NCBI RefSeq assembly: GCF_007859735.1 | Contig: NZ_SIHI01000005.1 | Coordinates: 47,911-111,910, forward strand | DNA length: 64,000 nt | Reading direction: 5' to 3' | Source: Thalassoglobus neptunius | GTDB taxonomy: Bacteria > Planctomycetota > Planctomycetia > Planctomycetales > Planctomycetaceae | Shown here: positions 46,434 through 54,758 of the stretch, one piece after another | How the letters are laid out: each line of letters begins with the position of its first letter | Numbering within the stretch: position 1 is the stretch's first letter | The notes under the pieces: model-generated | Seen by the model: the letters and a program-made list of their open reading frames with translations, nothing else | What the model was told of the DNA's origin: nothing | Databases searched by the model: none | Made by a program: the position numbers and the translations under genes

Positions 46434-47822
46434 TCAGGGGCGATCAACCCGCGAAACTCTCCCCGAAGCGGGAGACTTTTCGTTTTCGCGAAAACGGTAG
46501 AGTGAGGAATCTGTCCGAATCACGAGTGAGTCTTCAAACACGATGGGAGATGCCATGATCTGGCCAGACAATTGATTCTCTGCAATGACGTTGAAATCGT
46601 TCTTCGAATCGAGAATTGTCACGACGCCTTCCTGGCTGGCAAGGAACAGCTTTTGGTCGACCAGAACCGGAGAAGCAGAGAAGTTCCCTCCGATTCGTTC
46701 TCGCCAGATTGTTTCACCGGTTTCTGAGTCGAAGCAGGTGGCGATGCCGGTGTCGTTGACTACGAAAATGTTTTCGTTCACGACGATTGGGGACGGCTTG
46801 GTCGGGATATTTCGACTCTCTTTCCAGACAACATGGGAGTCGGTGACATCGCCGGAACCGTCGATTTTGATGGCCCACAGTTCTGCTTTCATGAACCCTG
46901 TCGAGATGAAGATGATGTCATTCTGAACGACGGGTCGAGGAACGACGGAGAAACCTTTCCCGTGGCGAACTCGCCAGATTTCTTCCCCTGTTTCCGGAAC
47001 GTAAGAGACGATCCATTGGGAACTCATGCAAATCAACTGCTCGCGTCCCTGCGAATCGGTGACGAAAACCGGAGTGTTGTAAGACTTCTTCTGTTCGCCG
47101 TCCGACGCGTCCATTTTCGGTCGGTCGACTTCCCATGCTGTCTCGCCGGATTTCTTATCGAGGGCAATTACAAACTGTCGATTGATTCCATCACAGATCA
47201 GTACGATCAGGTCTTTGCAGATAAAAGGAGAACTGCCGGGCCCGACGCTGTGAACGACGGGAATGGTTCGCTGCCAGACGGTCGACAGATCATGCCTGTT
47301 CAGACAGACCGTTCCATATGTTCCGAAATGACAGTAAAGAAAATCGCCGTCGATGAACGGGGTTGGAGACGCGTAGCTGTTGGTTTTGTGAATGGAATCT
47401 GGACGGTCGATCGTGAAGAGATCCTTGACCTTCTCCACTTGCCCACTTTCGCTATCGATCTGAATGACTTTCAGTTCCAGATTCTTGGCGATTTGCTTTT
47501 GCGAAAACTGCTTGGGCTGATCACCCGAAGCGAGCAAGAGCTTCTCTCGCTCGTCTTCGTCAGGGACGACTTCCACCGCTGTCGTCAGCCAGATTTTTCC
47601 ATCCGCAACCACTGGAGACGACCAACCTTTTCCGGGGAGGTCGATTTTCCACATGAGTTTCTCAGTCTCAGAGAATGTGGAGGGGACATTCTCTTCATGG
47701 ACAATTCCATCGCCGTTTGAGCCGCGGAACTGCGTGACGTCTGCGCCCCAGGCTGTGATTGAAAAGCAGGTCAACGACAAGCTCAGGATCATTGGGCTGC
47801 AGCTCATGGATTTTCGTTGCAT
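46434..47822 (-). CDS. Exported PQQ-propeller protein, BamB-like
   Basis: A 462-residue exported beta-propeller protein. A signal peptide (residues 1-27, LSLTCFSITAWGAD) is followed by repeated PQQ-like blades. Blade motifs with Trp-Lys/Arg and Gly-Lys-Trp-type turns are seen, for example MWKIDLPGKGWSSPVV, DKKSGETAWEVDRP, VPETGEEIWRVRHG and DSETGETIWRERIGG. Members of this family in Planctomycetes often act as binding or scaffold proteins. There is no strong evidence for a dehydrogenase, as cofactor-ligand motifs are not evident. The ATG at 47822 is preferred over 47864 because it starts the signal peptide. Repeat copy C lies just upstream. Confidence 0.85.
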   Translation of the reverse strand: MQRKSMSCSPMILSLSLTCFSITAWGADVTQFRGSNGDGIVHEENVPSTFSETEKLMWKIDLPGKGWSSPVVADGKIWLTTAVEVVPDEDEREKLLLASGDQPKQFSQKQIAKNLELKVIQIDSESGQVEKVKDLFTIDRPDSIHKTNSYASPTPFIDGDFLYCHFGTYGTVCLNRHDLSTVWQRTIPVVHSVGPGSSPFICKDLIVLICDGINRQFVIALDKKSGETAWEVDRPKMDASDGEQKKSYNTPVFVTDSQGREQLICMSSQWIVSYVPETGEEIWRVRHGKGFSVVPRPVVQNDIIFISTGFMKAELWAIKIDGSGDVTDSHVVWKESRNIPTKPSPIVVNENIFVVNDTGIATCFDSETGETIWRERIGGNFSASPVLVDQKLFLASQEGVVTILDSKNDFNVIAENQLSGQIMASPIVFEDSLVIRTDSSLYRFRENEKSPASGRVSRVDRP

Positions 47823-47874
47823 TCGTGTCTCTTTAGTTCGTTTTGTGCCATCGATCGATAACAAAGTGCCATGA

Positions 47875-47970
47875 GAGCATATTCAGAATTGGTCTTTACG
47901 AATTCGCACACGCAAACAGGTTAAAACCAATTCGAACAGCCCAAGCGAGCGCACAGGCCAGAGCAGCAAG
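47875..47970 (+). repeat. Dispersed intergenic repeat, copy C
   Basis: A more divergent copy. It opens with GAGCATATTCAG and closes with CAAGCGAGCGCACAGG then AGAGCAGC, in the same order and spacing as copies A and B. It occupies the gap between the DUF1080 and PQQ-propeller genes. The inverted pair is partly lost. Confidence 0.55.
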
Positions 47971-47991
47971 ATTCATCACAGAATCACGGTT

Positions 47992-48774
47992 TCAGTTTTC
48001 TTCGTCCAGGACCATGATTTCGACTTTGCGAAACTGGATGGGATGGCTTTCGGATTGAAGTGAAATTGATCCTCCGCTCAGCATCAGTCCACCGTTCTTC
48101 TCGGCGAGTTCTTGGGCGTGTTTGTCGCGATTGTCGAGCTGAGGTTTCTGGTATTCCAAGACGACTTCTCCATCGAGAATGTGGCGAATGACTTCATTGC
48201 CGCGAACTTCAATTTCCGCAGTGACCCACTGGTCTCCATGATAGGTTTCCGAACTGGAACTGGTGCAGTGCCGAGTGACCAGTTTGTCATCCATGACGAC
48301 ATTTGTTCCCGGAGTGCAGAGGTTTGAAGTTGTTCGTTTGTTCTTTCCATCGCCACCGAGAAGCTGCACTTCAATCGATGTCGGGAAGTCTTGGTCTTTC
48401 GCCATTTCGCTTGGGGCTTCCCCATGCACCATCACACCACTGTTCCGCAGTGCCCAGCCTTCACCTCCGGGACACTGTTCGCCAATGAACCGGTATTCAA
48501 CGCGAAACCGGTAGTTGGAGAAATTGTCTTTGTAAAAGAGGTGTCCGAACTGACGGTCAAACTTGTCGTAACCGTCATAGGAGACGGTCAGCAATCCATC
48601 TTCAACTCGAAAGGTGTTGGCAAAGTTTTCGCCCAACTCATGCCCTTTGATTTTGGGGGTCCAGCCTTCGAGGTTTTTTCCATTGAAGAGTGAAACCCAT
48701 TCTCCTTCTTCGGCATGAACGGACGTGCAGAAACCGAGAAGTGCGAGCACAAATAAGGAGCGAGCGAATGTCAT
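47992..48774 (-). CDS. 3-keto-disaccharide hydrolase family protein (DUF1080)
   Basis: A 260-residue exported protein. A signal peptide (residues 1-22, FVLALLGFCTSVHA) leads into the DUF1080 jelly-roll: WVSLFNGKNLEGWTPK near residue 27, YRFRVEYRF near 87, RNSGVMVHG near 108, SIEVQLLGGDG near 128 and VIRHILDGEVV near 190. Some family members hydrolyse 3-keto-glycosides, and the family is abundant in Planctomycetes. Whether this one is active is unknown. The ATG at 48774 is preferred over a long in-frame extension to 48936 because the signal peptide then starts correctly. Confidence 0.88.
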   Translation of the reverse strand: MTFARSLFVLALLGFCTSVHAEEGEWVSLFNGKNLEGWTPKIKGHELGENFANTFRVEDGLLTVSYDGYDKFDRQFGHLFYKDNFSNYRFRVEYRFIGEQCPGGEGWALRNSGVMVHGEAPSEMAKDQDFPTSIEVQLLGGDGKNKRTTSNLCTPGTNVVMDDKLVTRHCTSSSSETYHGDQWVTAEIEVRGNEVIRHILDGEVVLEYQKPQLDNRDKHAQELAEKNGGLMLSGGSISLQSESHPIQFRKVEIMVLDEEN

Positions 48775-49056
48775 GGATGATCCTGAGTCTTGCAGAGCAA
48801 ATTCGTCGGGCGAGGAACACATCGAAAAAATTGCGATCCGGCCGTAATGAAACATTTTCAACGAGGGAATCGTCGATGTGACGAAACCCGCGGGAGAGTG
48901 CGGAATATCATAGCTCTCGGAAGGAACGATCAACAACGGACCGGCAAATTCTGCATCAAATTTCCGGACTTCTGAAGCTCAACTGGCACTGAGTTCCCGG
49001 TTTCCATTACACGTTCCGCCAGCGGGAAAAATGCGTGCACAGGTGAGACGAGACAG

Positions 49057-49548
49057 ATGACTCAGAAAGCCAATCGACGAAAATTCCTCAAGACGAGTGC
49101 CGTCTATGGAGTCGCAGCTGCAACTTCCGGTTGTGGAACGATCCTCTATCCCGAGCGAATGGGACAGCGACGCGGCACTATCGATGATGTGGACTGGACG
49201 ATTGTTGGGATGGATGCCATCGGCCTGGTTTTCTTCTTCGTGCCAGGAGCGATTGCATTCGCCATCGACTTTCAGAACGGAACGATGTTCTATCCCAGTC
49301 AGCAGCAGTATGCCGCGAACGAAAAACCTCAGTTGAAGCAGGTTAGCCTTCCCGAGAAAAATCCATCCGTTTCCATGGTCGAACATGCAGTCGCAGAAGA
49401 GACCGGGGAAAAAGTCAGTCTCGTCGAAGGCAATTTCGTTACCCGTCGATTGAAGACGATCAAAGAATTCTGGACCGCCAAGCGACAGGCATCATCGAGT
49501 TCTGCTCCGCAAACCCCAGCTCCTGAAAACACTGAGGAAAATTCCTGA
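49057..49548 (+). CDS. Small Tat-type lipoprotein, polyribonucleotide-nucleotidyltransferase-like
   Basis: A 163-residue exported protein. The N-terminus NRRKFLKTSAVYGVAAATSGCGT has a twin-arginine pattern and a lipobox-like SGC (the Cys near residue 26). The segment GTILYPERMGQRRG and the hydrophobic VGMDAIGLVFFFVPGAIAFAIDF followed by GTMFYP match a family of small membrane-associated lipoproteins. These are sometimes mislabelled as polyribonucleotide nucleotidyltransferase; the function is unknown. A Ser/Ala/Pro-rich tail ends the protein. It stands alone between divergent or convergent neighbours. Confidence 0.7.
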   Translation: MTQKANRRKFLKTSAVYGVAAATSGCGTILYPERMGQRRGTIDDVDWTIVGMDAIGLVFFFVPGAIAFAIDFQNGTMFYPSQQQYAANEKPQLKQVSLPEKNPSVSMVEHAVAEETGEKVSLVEGNFVTRRLKTIKEFWTAKRQASSSSAPQTPAPENTEENS

Positions 49549-49583
49549 TCTTCTTTTCGGAAACGCGGTTCAACTTCGAGTGA

Positions 49584-50189
49584 TCACGTAATTCCGTGTT
49601 TGCGGAGATCGGTCTTGAACTTCTCAGCAGTGGTGAACAACTCGACTTGAAGGCCGTGTTGTCGACCGGCATCGATGTGTCCAGCGATATCATCCGTGTA
49701 TAGACACTCGGACGGATCACACTGAATCTTTTCCAGCGCGACGCGAAAAATTTCCGCTTCGGGTTTGGACGCGCCAACTTCGTATGAAAGCACGAGATCG
49801 TCCATCATGGAGAGGGTCTCGTAGTGCGTGCGAATCCATTCGATGTGCGTGACGCAGGTGTTCGACAACAGCACCAACCGTAATCCCTGCCCGCGTAAGT
49901 CTGAGAGCAGCGAGTGCATTTCGACGTTTGGTTCGAAGATGTCACCCGCTGCCTGTCTCAGATCGTCCAGCGCAACCTTGCGACCGAAACGTTGCTCCAA
50001 CTCATGCTGAACGTCCTGTTCAGTCATTTGTCCGCGATCAAACTCCGCATAGATCCCGGAGCTTAGAAAGACTTCCTGAACGTCGTCTGTTGAGACGTCG
50101 AAGAGGGCAGCTATCTGTCGACACATTTTCTCGTGTGAGAAATTGAGCAACACATTTCCGAGGTCGAACAGGATCGTTTTGATCGCCAC
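49584..50189 (-). CDS. HAD-family hydrolase, subfamily IA
   Basis: A 201-residue cytoplasmic HAD hydrolase. The nucleophile motif is LFDLGNVLLNF near residue 6; the first Asp is Asp9, and the second Asp of DxD is replaced by Gly, as in several HAD-IA proteins with DLGNVL. The cap (residues 15-90) and the Thr/Ser motif LVLLSNTCVTH near 107 follow. The Lys and acidic motifs are GASKPEAEIF near 138 and LYTDDIAGHIDAG near 160. DLGNVL-type members commonly dephosphorylate small sugars or glucose-1-phosphate-like compounds, but the substrate is unknown. Confidence 0.88.
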   Translation of the reverse strand: MAIKTILFDLGNVLLNFSHEKMCRQIAALFDVSTDDVQEVFLSSGIYAEFDRGQMTEQDVQHELEQRFGRKVALDDLRQAAGDIFEPNVEMHSLLSDLRGQGLRLVLLSNTCVTHIEWIRTHYETLSMMDDLVLSYEVGASKPEAEIFRVALEKIQCDPSECLYTDDIAGHIDAGRQHGLQVELFTTAEKFKTDLRKHGIT

Positions 50190-50233
50190 CAGCGTCTCTC
50201 TTTTCGACTTTTCTCACTTCAGGGGCTCTCGAT

Positions 50234-51022
50234 TCAGCGACTCCGAGCGCTGAAATCAGCGTCGGACCCATTGACGACGCGAATCCACTCACCGGCCATC
50301 AGTTGTGCGCCATATGGAGACGGATGAACTCCATCTCGCGCCCAATATTCTGGTGGAGCATATTGAACTGCTTCGTTGAACATGTCCTGAAAGGCAACGA
50401 AGCGTGCGCCAAACTTCTCGGCGATTTCGCGAGATGCTTCCCGGAAAGGATTGAACTCGGGCCACCATGACTCATCGATTACTCCGCACTCCAGCAAGAA
50501 CGGTTCACACACGACAAGTTTCACGTTGGGAAGCTTGTCGACTGTGCGAGCGAGAAGTGCGTCGTAGTCCTTGCGGTAAGTGGCAATCGTTCCGTCGTAT
50601 TTTCCGTTTCGGCGATGCCAGATATCGTTCACACCAATCAGAATGCTGAGAACATCCGGTTTGATTTGCAGGCAATCAGCATCCCAGCGGTTCGCGAGTT
50701 GAAATACTTTATTGCCGCTGATGCCTCGATTAAAGATCTTTAACTGGTCGTCCGAGTGGGCGACGAGCAGTTGTGAAGCAGCCATCCAGGCGTATCCATT
50801 TCCCAAGCCAGGTTGCTTGTTGGGGACTGATGCGGAGTCACGTTGGCGACCAGCGTCAGTAATGGAGTCTCCCTGAAACAAGATCGTGCTCTTTGGTTGA
50901 ATCCAGCTTCCCTCACCTGAAGCGGTTTCCTGTCCGGAAGCGATCTTTCCAATTCCAACAGCACCGGCACCGGTCGCGACTGCTTGAATGAATGTTCTAC
51001 GATCAAGATTCGAGGGTGTCAT
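50234..51022 (-). CDS. Tat-exported SGNH/GDSL hydrolase
   Basis: A 262-residue exported esterase-like hydrolase. The N-terminus (LDRRTFIQAVATGAGAVGIG) is a twin-arginine signal. The catalytic Ser lies in LFQGDSITDAGRQ near residue 52, the oxyanion Gly in FNRGISGNKV and the Asn in LIGVNDIWH near 130. The catalytic Asp/His pair is YWARDGVHPSPYG near 235. All four GDSL/SGNH blocks are seen. Starts at 51022 and 51025 are equally placed after AAGGAAA; the one nearer the typical spacing is given. Acetyl-ester or acyl removal from polysaccharides in the periplasm is the likely role. It lies downstream of the two-sulfatase operon, separated by repeat copy D. Confidence 0.88.
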   Translation of the reverse strand: MTPSNLDRRTFIQAVATGAGAVGIGKIASGQETASGEGSWIQPKSTILFQGDSITDAGRQRDSASVPNKQPGLGNGYAWMAASQLLVAHSDDQLKIFNRGISGNKVFQLANRWDADCLQIKPDVLSILIGVNDIWHRRNGKYDGTIATYRKDYDALLARTVDKLPNVKLVVCEPFLLECGVIDESWWPEFNPFREASREIAEKFGARFVAFQDMFNEAVQYAPPEYWARDGVHPSPYGAQLMAGEWIRVVNGSDADFSARSR

Positions 51023-51053
51023 CATTTTCCTTTTCAATCGATTTGAAAGCACG

Positions 51054-51146
51054 CAAGGAAATCATCTTTTCGAACTCGAACACGTTAACAGAACCAAAAC
51101 GGGATCAAAGATTCCAGGTGAGTGCACAGGCAAGTGCAACAGACTC
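51054..51146 (+). repeat. Dispersed intergenic repeat, copy D
   Basis: The most divergent copy. It keeps AACTCGAACACG, then GTGAGTGCACAGG followed by CAAGTGCAAC, at the same spacing as in copies A-C. It lies between the SGNH hydrolase start and the sulfatase end. Just beyond it is a small tandem pair of GCAGTGACGTTAA at 51216-51228 and 51231-51243. Confidence 0.5.
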
Positions 51147-51279
51147 TCAAGTTCAACTCAGGCAGTTGAAAACCATCCGTCGAGTTGATGCGATGTTGAG
51201 TTGATGGAAGGTGAGGCAGTGACGTTAAGAGCAGTGACGTTAAACAGGGACATTGAAGAGAGATGTGACCGGATTCACG

Positions 51280-52704
51280 TCACTCTCTGGTTGCATAGTC
51301 GTTACCTGCATCGCTGTTTTCACACGACTCGATCCATCTTTTGATTTCACCAACCATGGCCTTCACTTGATCGAGATGGTCGGCGGCGATGTCGTGTTTT
51401 TCGTCCAGGTCCGTGGAGAGGTCGTAGAGTTCCCAGGTTTTTCCGGCATCGGACGAGTACAGCTTGAACTGGTCAGACATCCACGATCGTTGTTTCTGGA
51501 ACTGAAATCCGATCGGTGATCCTCGCTCAGGGGAAGACCTATCAAAGTACCGCGTCAATGACACGCCATCGATTGGACGGTCATCGGGCAAGGTCAATTC
51601 CAGTGCATCGAGAATCGTCGGAAGGTAATCGCTCGTGACAGCTGGAGAGGAGCAGACTGTGCCTGGAGGAACGTGTCCCGGCCACTCCACGATCGCGGGA
51701 ACGCGGACGCCACCTTCATAGAGCGAACGCTTTCGTCCACGAAACGGCGATGCCGACCCCGGAGCCTTTCCGGACTGCCCTTCCGGTCCGTTGTCCGAAC
51801 AGAACCAGATCATCGTGTTCTGATCGACTCCAAGAGTTTTCAATTTTTCACGCAGTCGACCGACCTGTTCATCAAGAGCGGAAATGCAGCCGTAATAATT
51901 GCGTTCATAGGAGTCGTATCTCTCGTAAGGAGCGACGTGCTCCGGGCCAGCGACGACCGGAAGATGCGGAGCATGGAACCAGATCGCTGCAAAGAAGGGA
52001 ACTTTGTCGGAGGCTGCTTGTTCGATGAAAGGAATTGCCCGGTCCATAATGATTCGAGAGTCGTCACCTTCAAGGTTCTCCGTGACGATTTCACCGTTCT
52101 CGTCCCAGTAACGAGTTCCATACGAAACGGCCTCGCTTCGATCTTTGAGATAGTCCCAGCCTTTCTGACCGCCTCCGGGAGGTTTAATCATCGGATCGTA
52201 GGTGGGTACTTTCGATTCGGTGACGAAACAGAGGTCGTATCCGTTCATCTGTGGCGTCGAGAAATGGTCGGCTCCTTTCGGACCTCCTCGATTTGCGTCC
52301 TTGATTTCGGTGGTCAATGTTCCGAGGTGCCACTTTCCGAAGTGTCCCGTCGTGTAGCCTTGCTCTCGAAGGATCTCAGGAAGCGTGATTTCGCCATCTT
52401 TCAGATTTCCGGTGTTGGCAGAGTAAACCCCGTAGCGATGCGGATGACGCCCGGTCAGGCATGATCCGCGAGTCGGGCTGCAGACTGATCCAGCTGAATA
52501 AAACCGCTTGAAACGCATTCCCGATTTGGCCATCTCATCGAGATGAGGTGTGTTGATCGGTGAGTCCGGGTTGTTGAAACGGACGTCACTCCACCCCAGG
52601 TCATCGCACATAACGAGGATGACATTCGGCCGCTCAGCTGACATGACTTCCTGACACCAACACGCGAAGAACGAACCGATGAGCAGAAGACGTATGATTG
52701 TCAT
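51280..52704 (-). CDS. Arylsulfatase, type I
   Basis: A 474-residue exported sulfatase. A short signal peptide (residues 1-22, ending VMSAE) precedes NVILVMCDDLGWSDVRF. The active-site motif is CSPTRGSCLTGR with Cys75 as the formylglycine precursor. GHFGKWHLGT near 129, HAPHLPVVAGP near 252 and CSDNGPEGQSG near 302 complete the catalytic core. The ATG at 52704 is used rather than one at 52752, which would put the signal peptide out of place. The gene starts 47 bases after the sulfatase gene upstream, so the two form an operon, probably for stepwise desulfation of a sulfated glycan. Confidence 0.92.
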   Translation of the reverse strand: MTIIRLLLIGSFFACWCQEVMSAERPNVILVMCDDLGWSDVRFNNPDSPINTPHLDEMAKSGMRFKRFYSAGSVCSPTRGSCLTGRHPHRYGVYSANTGNLKDGEITLPEILREQGYTTGHFGKWHLGTLTTEIKDANRGGPKGADHFSTPQMNGYDLCFVTESKVPTYDPMIKPPGGGQKGWDYLKDRSEAVSYGTRYWDENGEIVTENLEGDDSRIIMDRAIPFIEQAASDKVPFFAAIWFHAPHLPVVAGPEHVAPYERYDSYERNYYGCISALDEQVGRLREKLKTLGVDQNTMIWFCSDNGPEGQSGKAPGSASPFRGRKRSLYEGGVRVPAIVEWPGHVPPGTVCSSPAVTSDYLPTILDALELTLPDDRPIDGVSLTRYFDRSSPERGSPIGFQFQKQRSWMSDQFKLYSSDAGKTWELYDLSTDLDEKHDIAADHLDQVKAMVGEIKRWIESCENSDAGNDYATRE

Positions 52705-52751
52705 TGCAGTCCTATCGTTGAAAAGAAGTTGAGCGCTGAAACTCTCTCGCA

Positions 52752-54440
52752 CTATTTGTCCGGATTCTTGGCGGGGATCACACCGTTCGCTTTGAGGTGC
52801 TCCTCAAACCAGGCATTGACGGGACTCCGGCTTGTGGACGGATGATAGTCCGCTTCTGTTGTCGGGAAGTATTGACTCAGATGCTGCGCGAGTTCGAAAT
52901 TGACTTCCATCGCAGCCCGGCTGGTTTGAGCAGGACCGGCGAGATTGTTCCACTCTTCGGGGTCGGAAGTGTGATCGTACAACTCAAATCGACCATCTTC
53001 GTAGCGGATGAGGCGATGAGTTTGAGTACGCAGGGCGTGATTCCCTTTTGCGTAAGTTGTGAGAATGGCTTCGCGCCAGCCTTCGACTTGAGGATGGAAA
53101 AGCAACGGGACAAGGCTTTCACCTTCGTTGGAAGGATTCTCAGGCAGTCCACACAGTTGGACCAGCGTCGGGTACAGGTCGATGAGTCCAACGGGAAGAT
53201 CATTTCGCCGAATAATTTCGCGAGGATCGCTTCGATGAACAGGGAGTGAAATAATCAACGGGACGTGTGTTGATTCTTCCCAAAGGCTGTGCTTGGAAAC
53301 GCGGTCTTTCTCGCCAATGTGATAGCCATGGTCACTGCATAAAACGATGATGGTGTTGTCTGCAAATTCGCTTGTCATCAGCGCCCGGAGCACTCGTCCG
53401 ATCTGAAAGTCGACGAAGTTGATGCACGCCAGATAAGCCTGAACACACTTGCGGTACTGTTCGTCATCGTTGGCTTGCAGGAACTCAAGATTCGGGTACT
53501 TCGGCAACTCGTGAATGCGAATTCCAAGTTCGGGAAGATCGTTCTGATCCTCCCGGTAGAATTTGGGGAGAACGATGTTCTCGAGAGGAAACTGTTCGAA
53601 CCACTTTTCAGGAACGTAGAACGGGACATGTGGACGGACCATGCCAACCGCGAGAAAGAATGGCTTCTCGTGATCGCTTTCCAGTTGCTCGATCGCCCAG
53701 CTTGCCGAGCGGAAGTCGGGCATTTGTTCATCTCGTTCGGGAAAAGCTCCCCAGTCGGTTTGCGTTCCTGAATACGGACTGGAAGGGAGTTCGTAATTGA
53801 AACGCTTTCCCCCTTCCGGTTTGGGGCCGAAGCCATCTTTCCAGCCTCCGTACTTCTGGAACGCCACATCTTCGGAATATCCGTGCGTGATCTTTCCAAC
53901 GCCGAGAGTTTCATAGCCATGCTGAGCGAAGTACTCGGGCAATAGTTTGCCTCGAAAGTGCTCTTCGTCTTTCTCGAGATTGTTTTTCGTGGGTTGCTGA
54001 TAAACCCCCGTCGTGTGAGGGTAAAGCCCTGAAAGCAGGGATGCACGAGACGGACCACAGATCGGGCCCTGACAATGTGCATTCATGAACAGCACACCTT
54101 CGCGCGAAAGTGCGTCGATATTCGGAGTCTGTGTTCCGGGATGCCCACGCATGCAGCCAATCCAGTCGTTCAAATCGTCGACCATGATCAGCAGAACATT
54201 CGGCTTCGGCCGTGCTTCGCCGTCATCATTGGATTGCTGTTCGTCCTGTGCTCCGCTCATTTGTGGCAGAGAGAACAGGAAGATCACCGCAGCGAGAAAT
54301 GTCCACTTGATGAGTGAACTTCGAGGATGTGTCGATTGAGAATCTATTGGACGAGACGTTGGTCTCGAAAAGTCCGATTCGCTTCGACGTCCACCCGGAA
54401 AAGCAAGAAACATATGAACAACCTGTTGGATCTCGATCAT
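52752..54440 (-). CDS. Sulfatase, iduronate-2-sulfatase-like
   Basis: A 562-residue sulfatase with a long N-terminal part. The metal-binding PNVLLIMVDDLNDWIGC lies near residue 80 and the active-site motif CGPSRASLLSGLY near 128, with Cys128 as the formylglycine precursor. HVPFYVPEKWF near 280 and CSDHGYHIGEKDR near 372 follow, as in the iduronate-2-sulfatase branch. A hydrophobic helix (about 44-62) preceded by a basic, Ser/Arg-rich 40-residue extension serves as signal or anchor. ATG at 54440 follows GAGG; an ATG at 54413 would shorten the extension. It is the first gene of the operon with the sulfatase downstream. Confidence 0.9.
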   Translation of the reverse strand: MIEIQQVVHMFLAFPGGRRSESDFSRPTSRPIDSQSTHPRSSLIKWTFLAAVIFLFSLPQMSGAQDEQQSNDDGEARPKPNVLLIMVDDLNDWIGCMRGHPGTQTPNIDALSREGVLFMNAHCQGPICGPSRASLLSGLYPHTTGVYQQPTKNNLEKDEEHFRGKLLPEYFAQHGYETLGVGKITHGYSEDVAFQKYGGWKDGFGPKPEGGKRFNYELPSSPYSGTQTDWGAFPERDEQMPDFRSASWAIEQLESDHEKPFFLAVGMVRPHVPFYVPEKWFEQFPLENIVLPKFYREDQNDLPELGIRIHELPKYPNLEFLQANDDEQYRKCVQAYLACINFVDFQIGRVLRALMTSEFADNTIIVLCSDHGYHIGEKDRVSKHSLWEESTHVPLIISLPVHRSDPREIIRRNDLPVGLIDLYPTLVQLCGLPENPSNEGESLVPLLFHPQVEGWREAILTTYAKGNHALRTQTHRLIRYEDGRFELYDHTSDPEEWNNLAGPAQTSRAAMEVNFELAQHLSQYFPTTEADYHPSTSRSPVNAWFEEHLKANGVIPAKNPDK

Positions 54441-54758
54441 TGCAGCCCTCGACAATACACGAGACTTACCGTCGCTTTCAATGAACGCGAACAGCACGAG
54501 CGGAAACAGGACTCGCTGCAGGTTCCGGGGGCGAAGCTTTCGGCGTCAATCGCGCGTGTCTGAAACTGTTCTTCAAACCGCAGCGGAGTCCGCGATATTT
54601 CGTCTCAGAAGAGAAGAGCATGAAAGAGCCGCAGCTGCGGAACGCTCAAGACTGCGATGGTGGCGATGTCCGACGACGCCATCGAAGTGCTGCGATTCAG
54701 AAAGAAGTTGTGTTTGGAAAGAAACCGTCAAACTGGAAGACCATGGCACAAGAGTGGT
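54441..54758. other. Intergenic region, no gene seen
   Basis: This 318-base gap lies upstream of the sulfatase operon and downstream of the DUF11 gene, both on the minus strand. I find no open frame of substance, no strong hairpin and no copy of the dispersed repeat. The operon promoter is expected here. Confidence 0.4.

Noticed and set aside
46833..47720. Open frame of nearly 300 codons on the plus strand inside the PQQ-propeller gene
   Set aside because: The minus-strand gene has a signal peptide and propeller repeats. The antisense product has no recognisable domain.
51673..52464. Open frame of about 260 codons on the plus strand inside a sulfatase gene
   Set aside because: It is antisense to the catalytic core of an intact sulfatase and lacks any motif.
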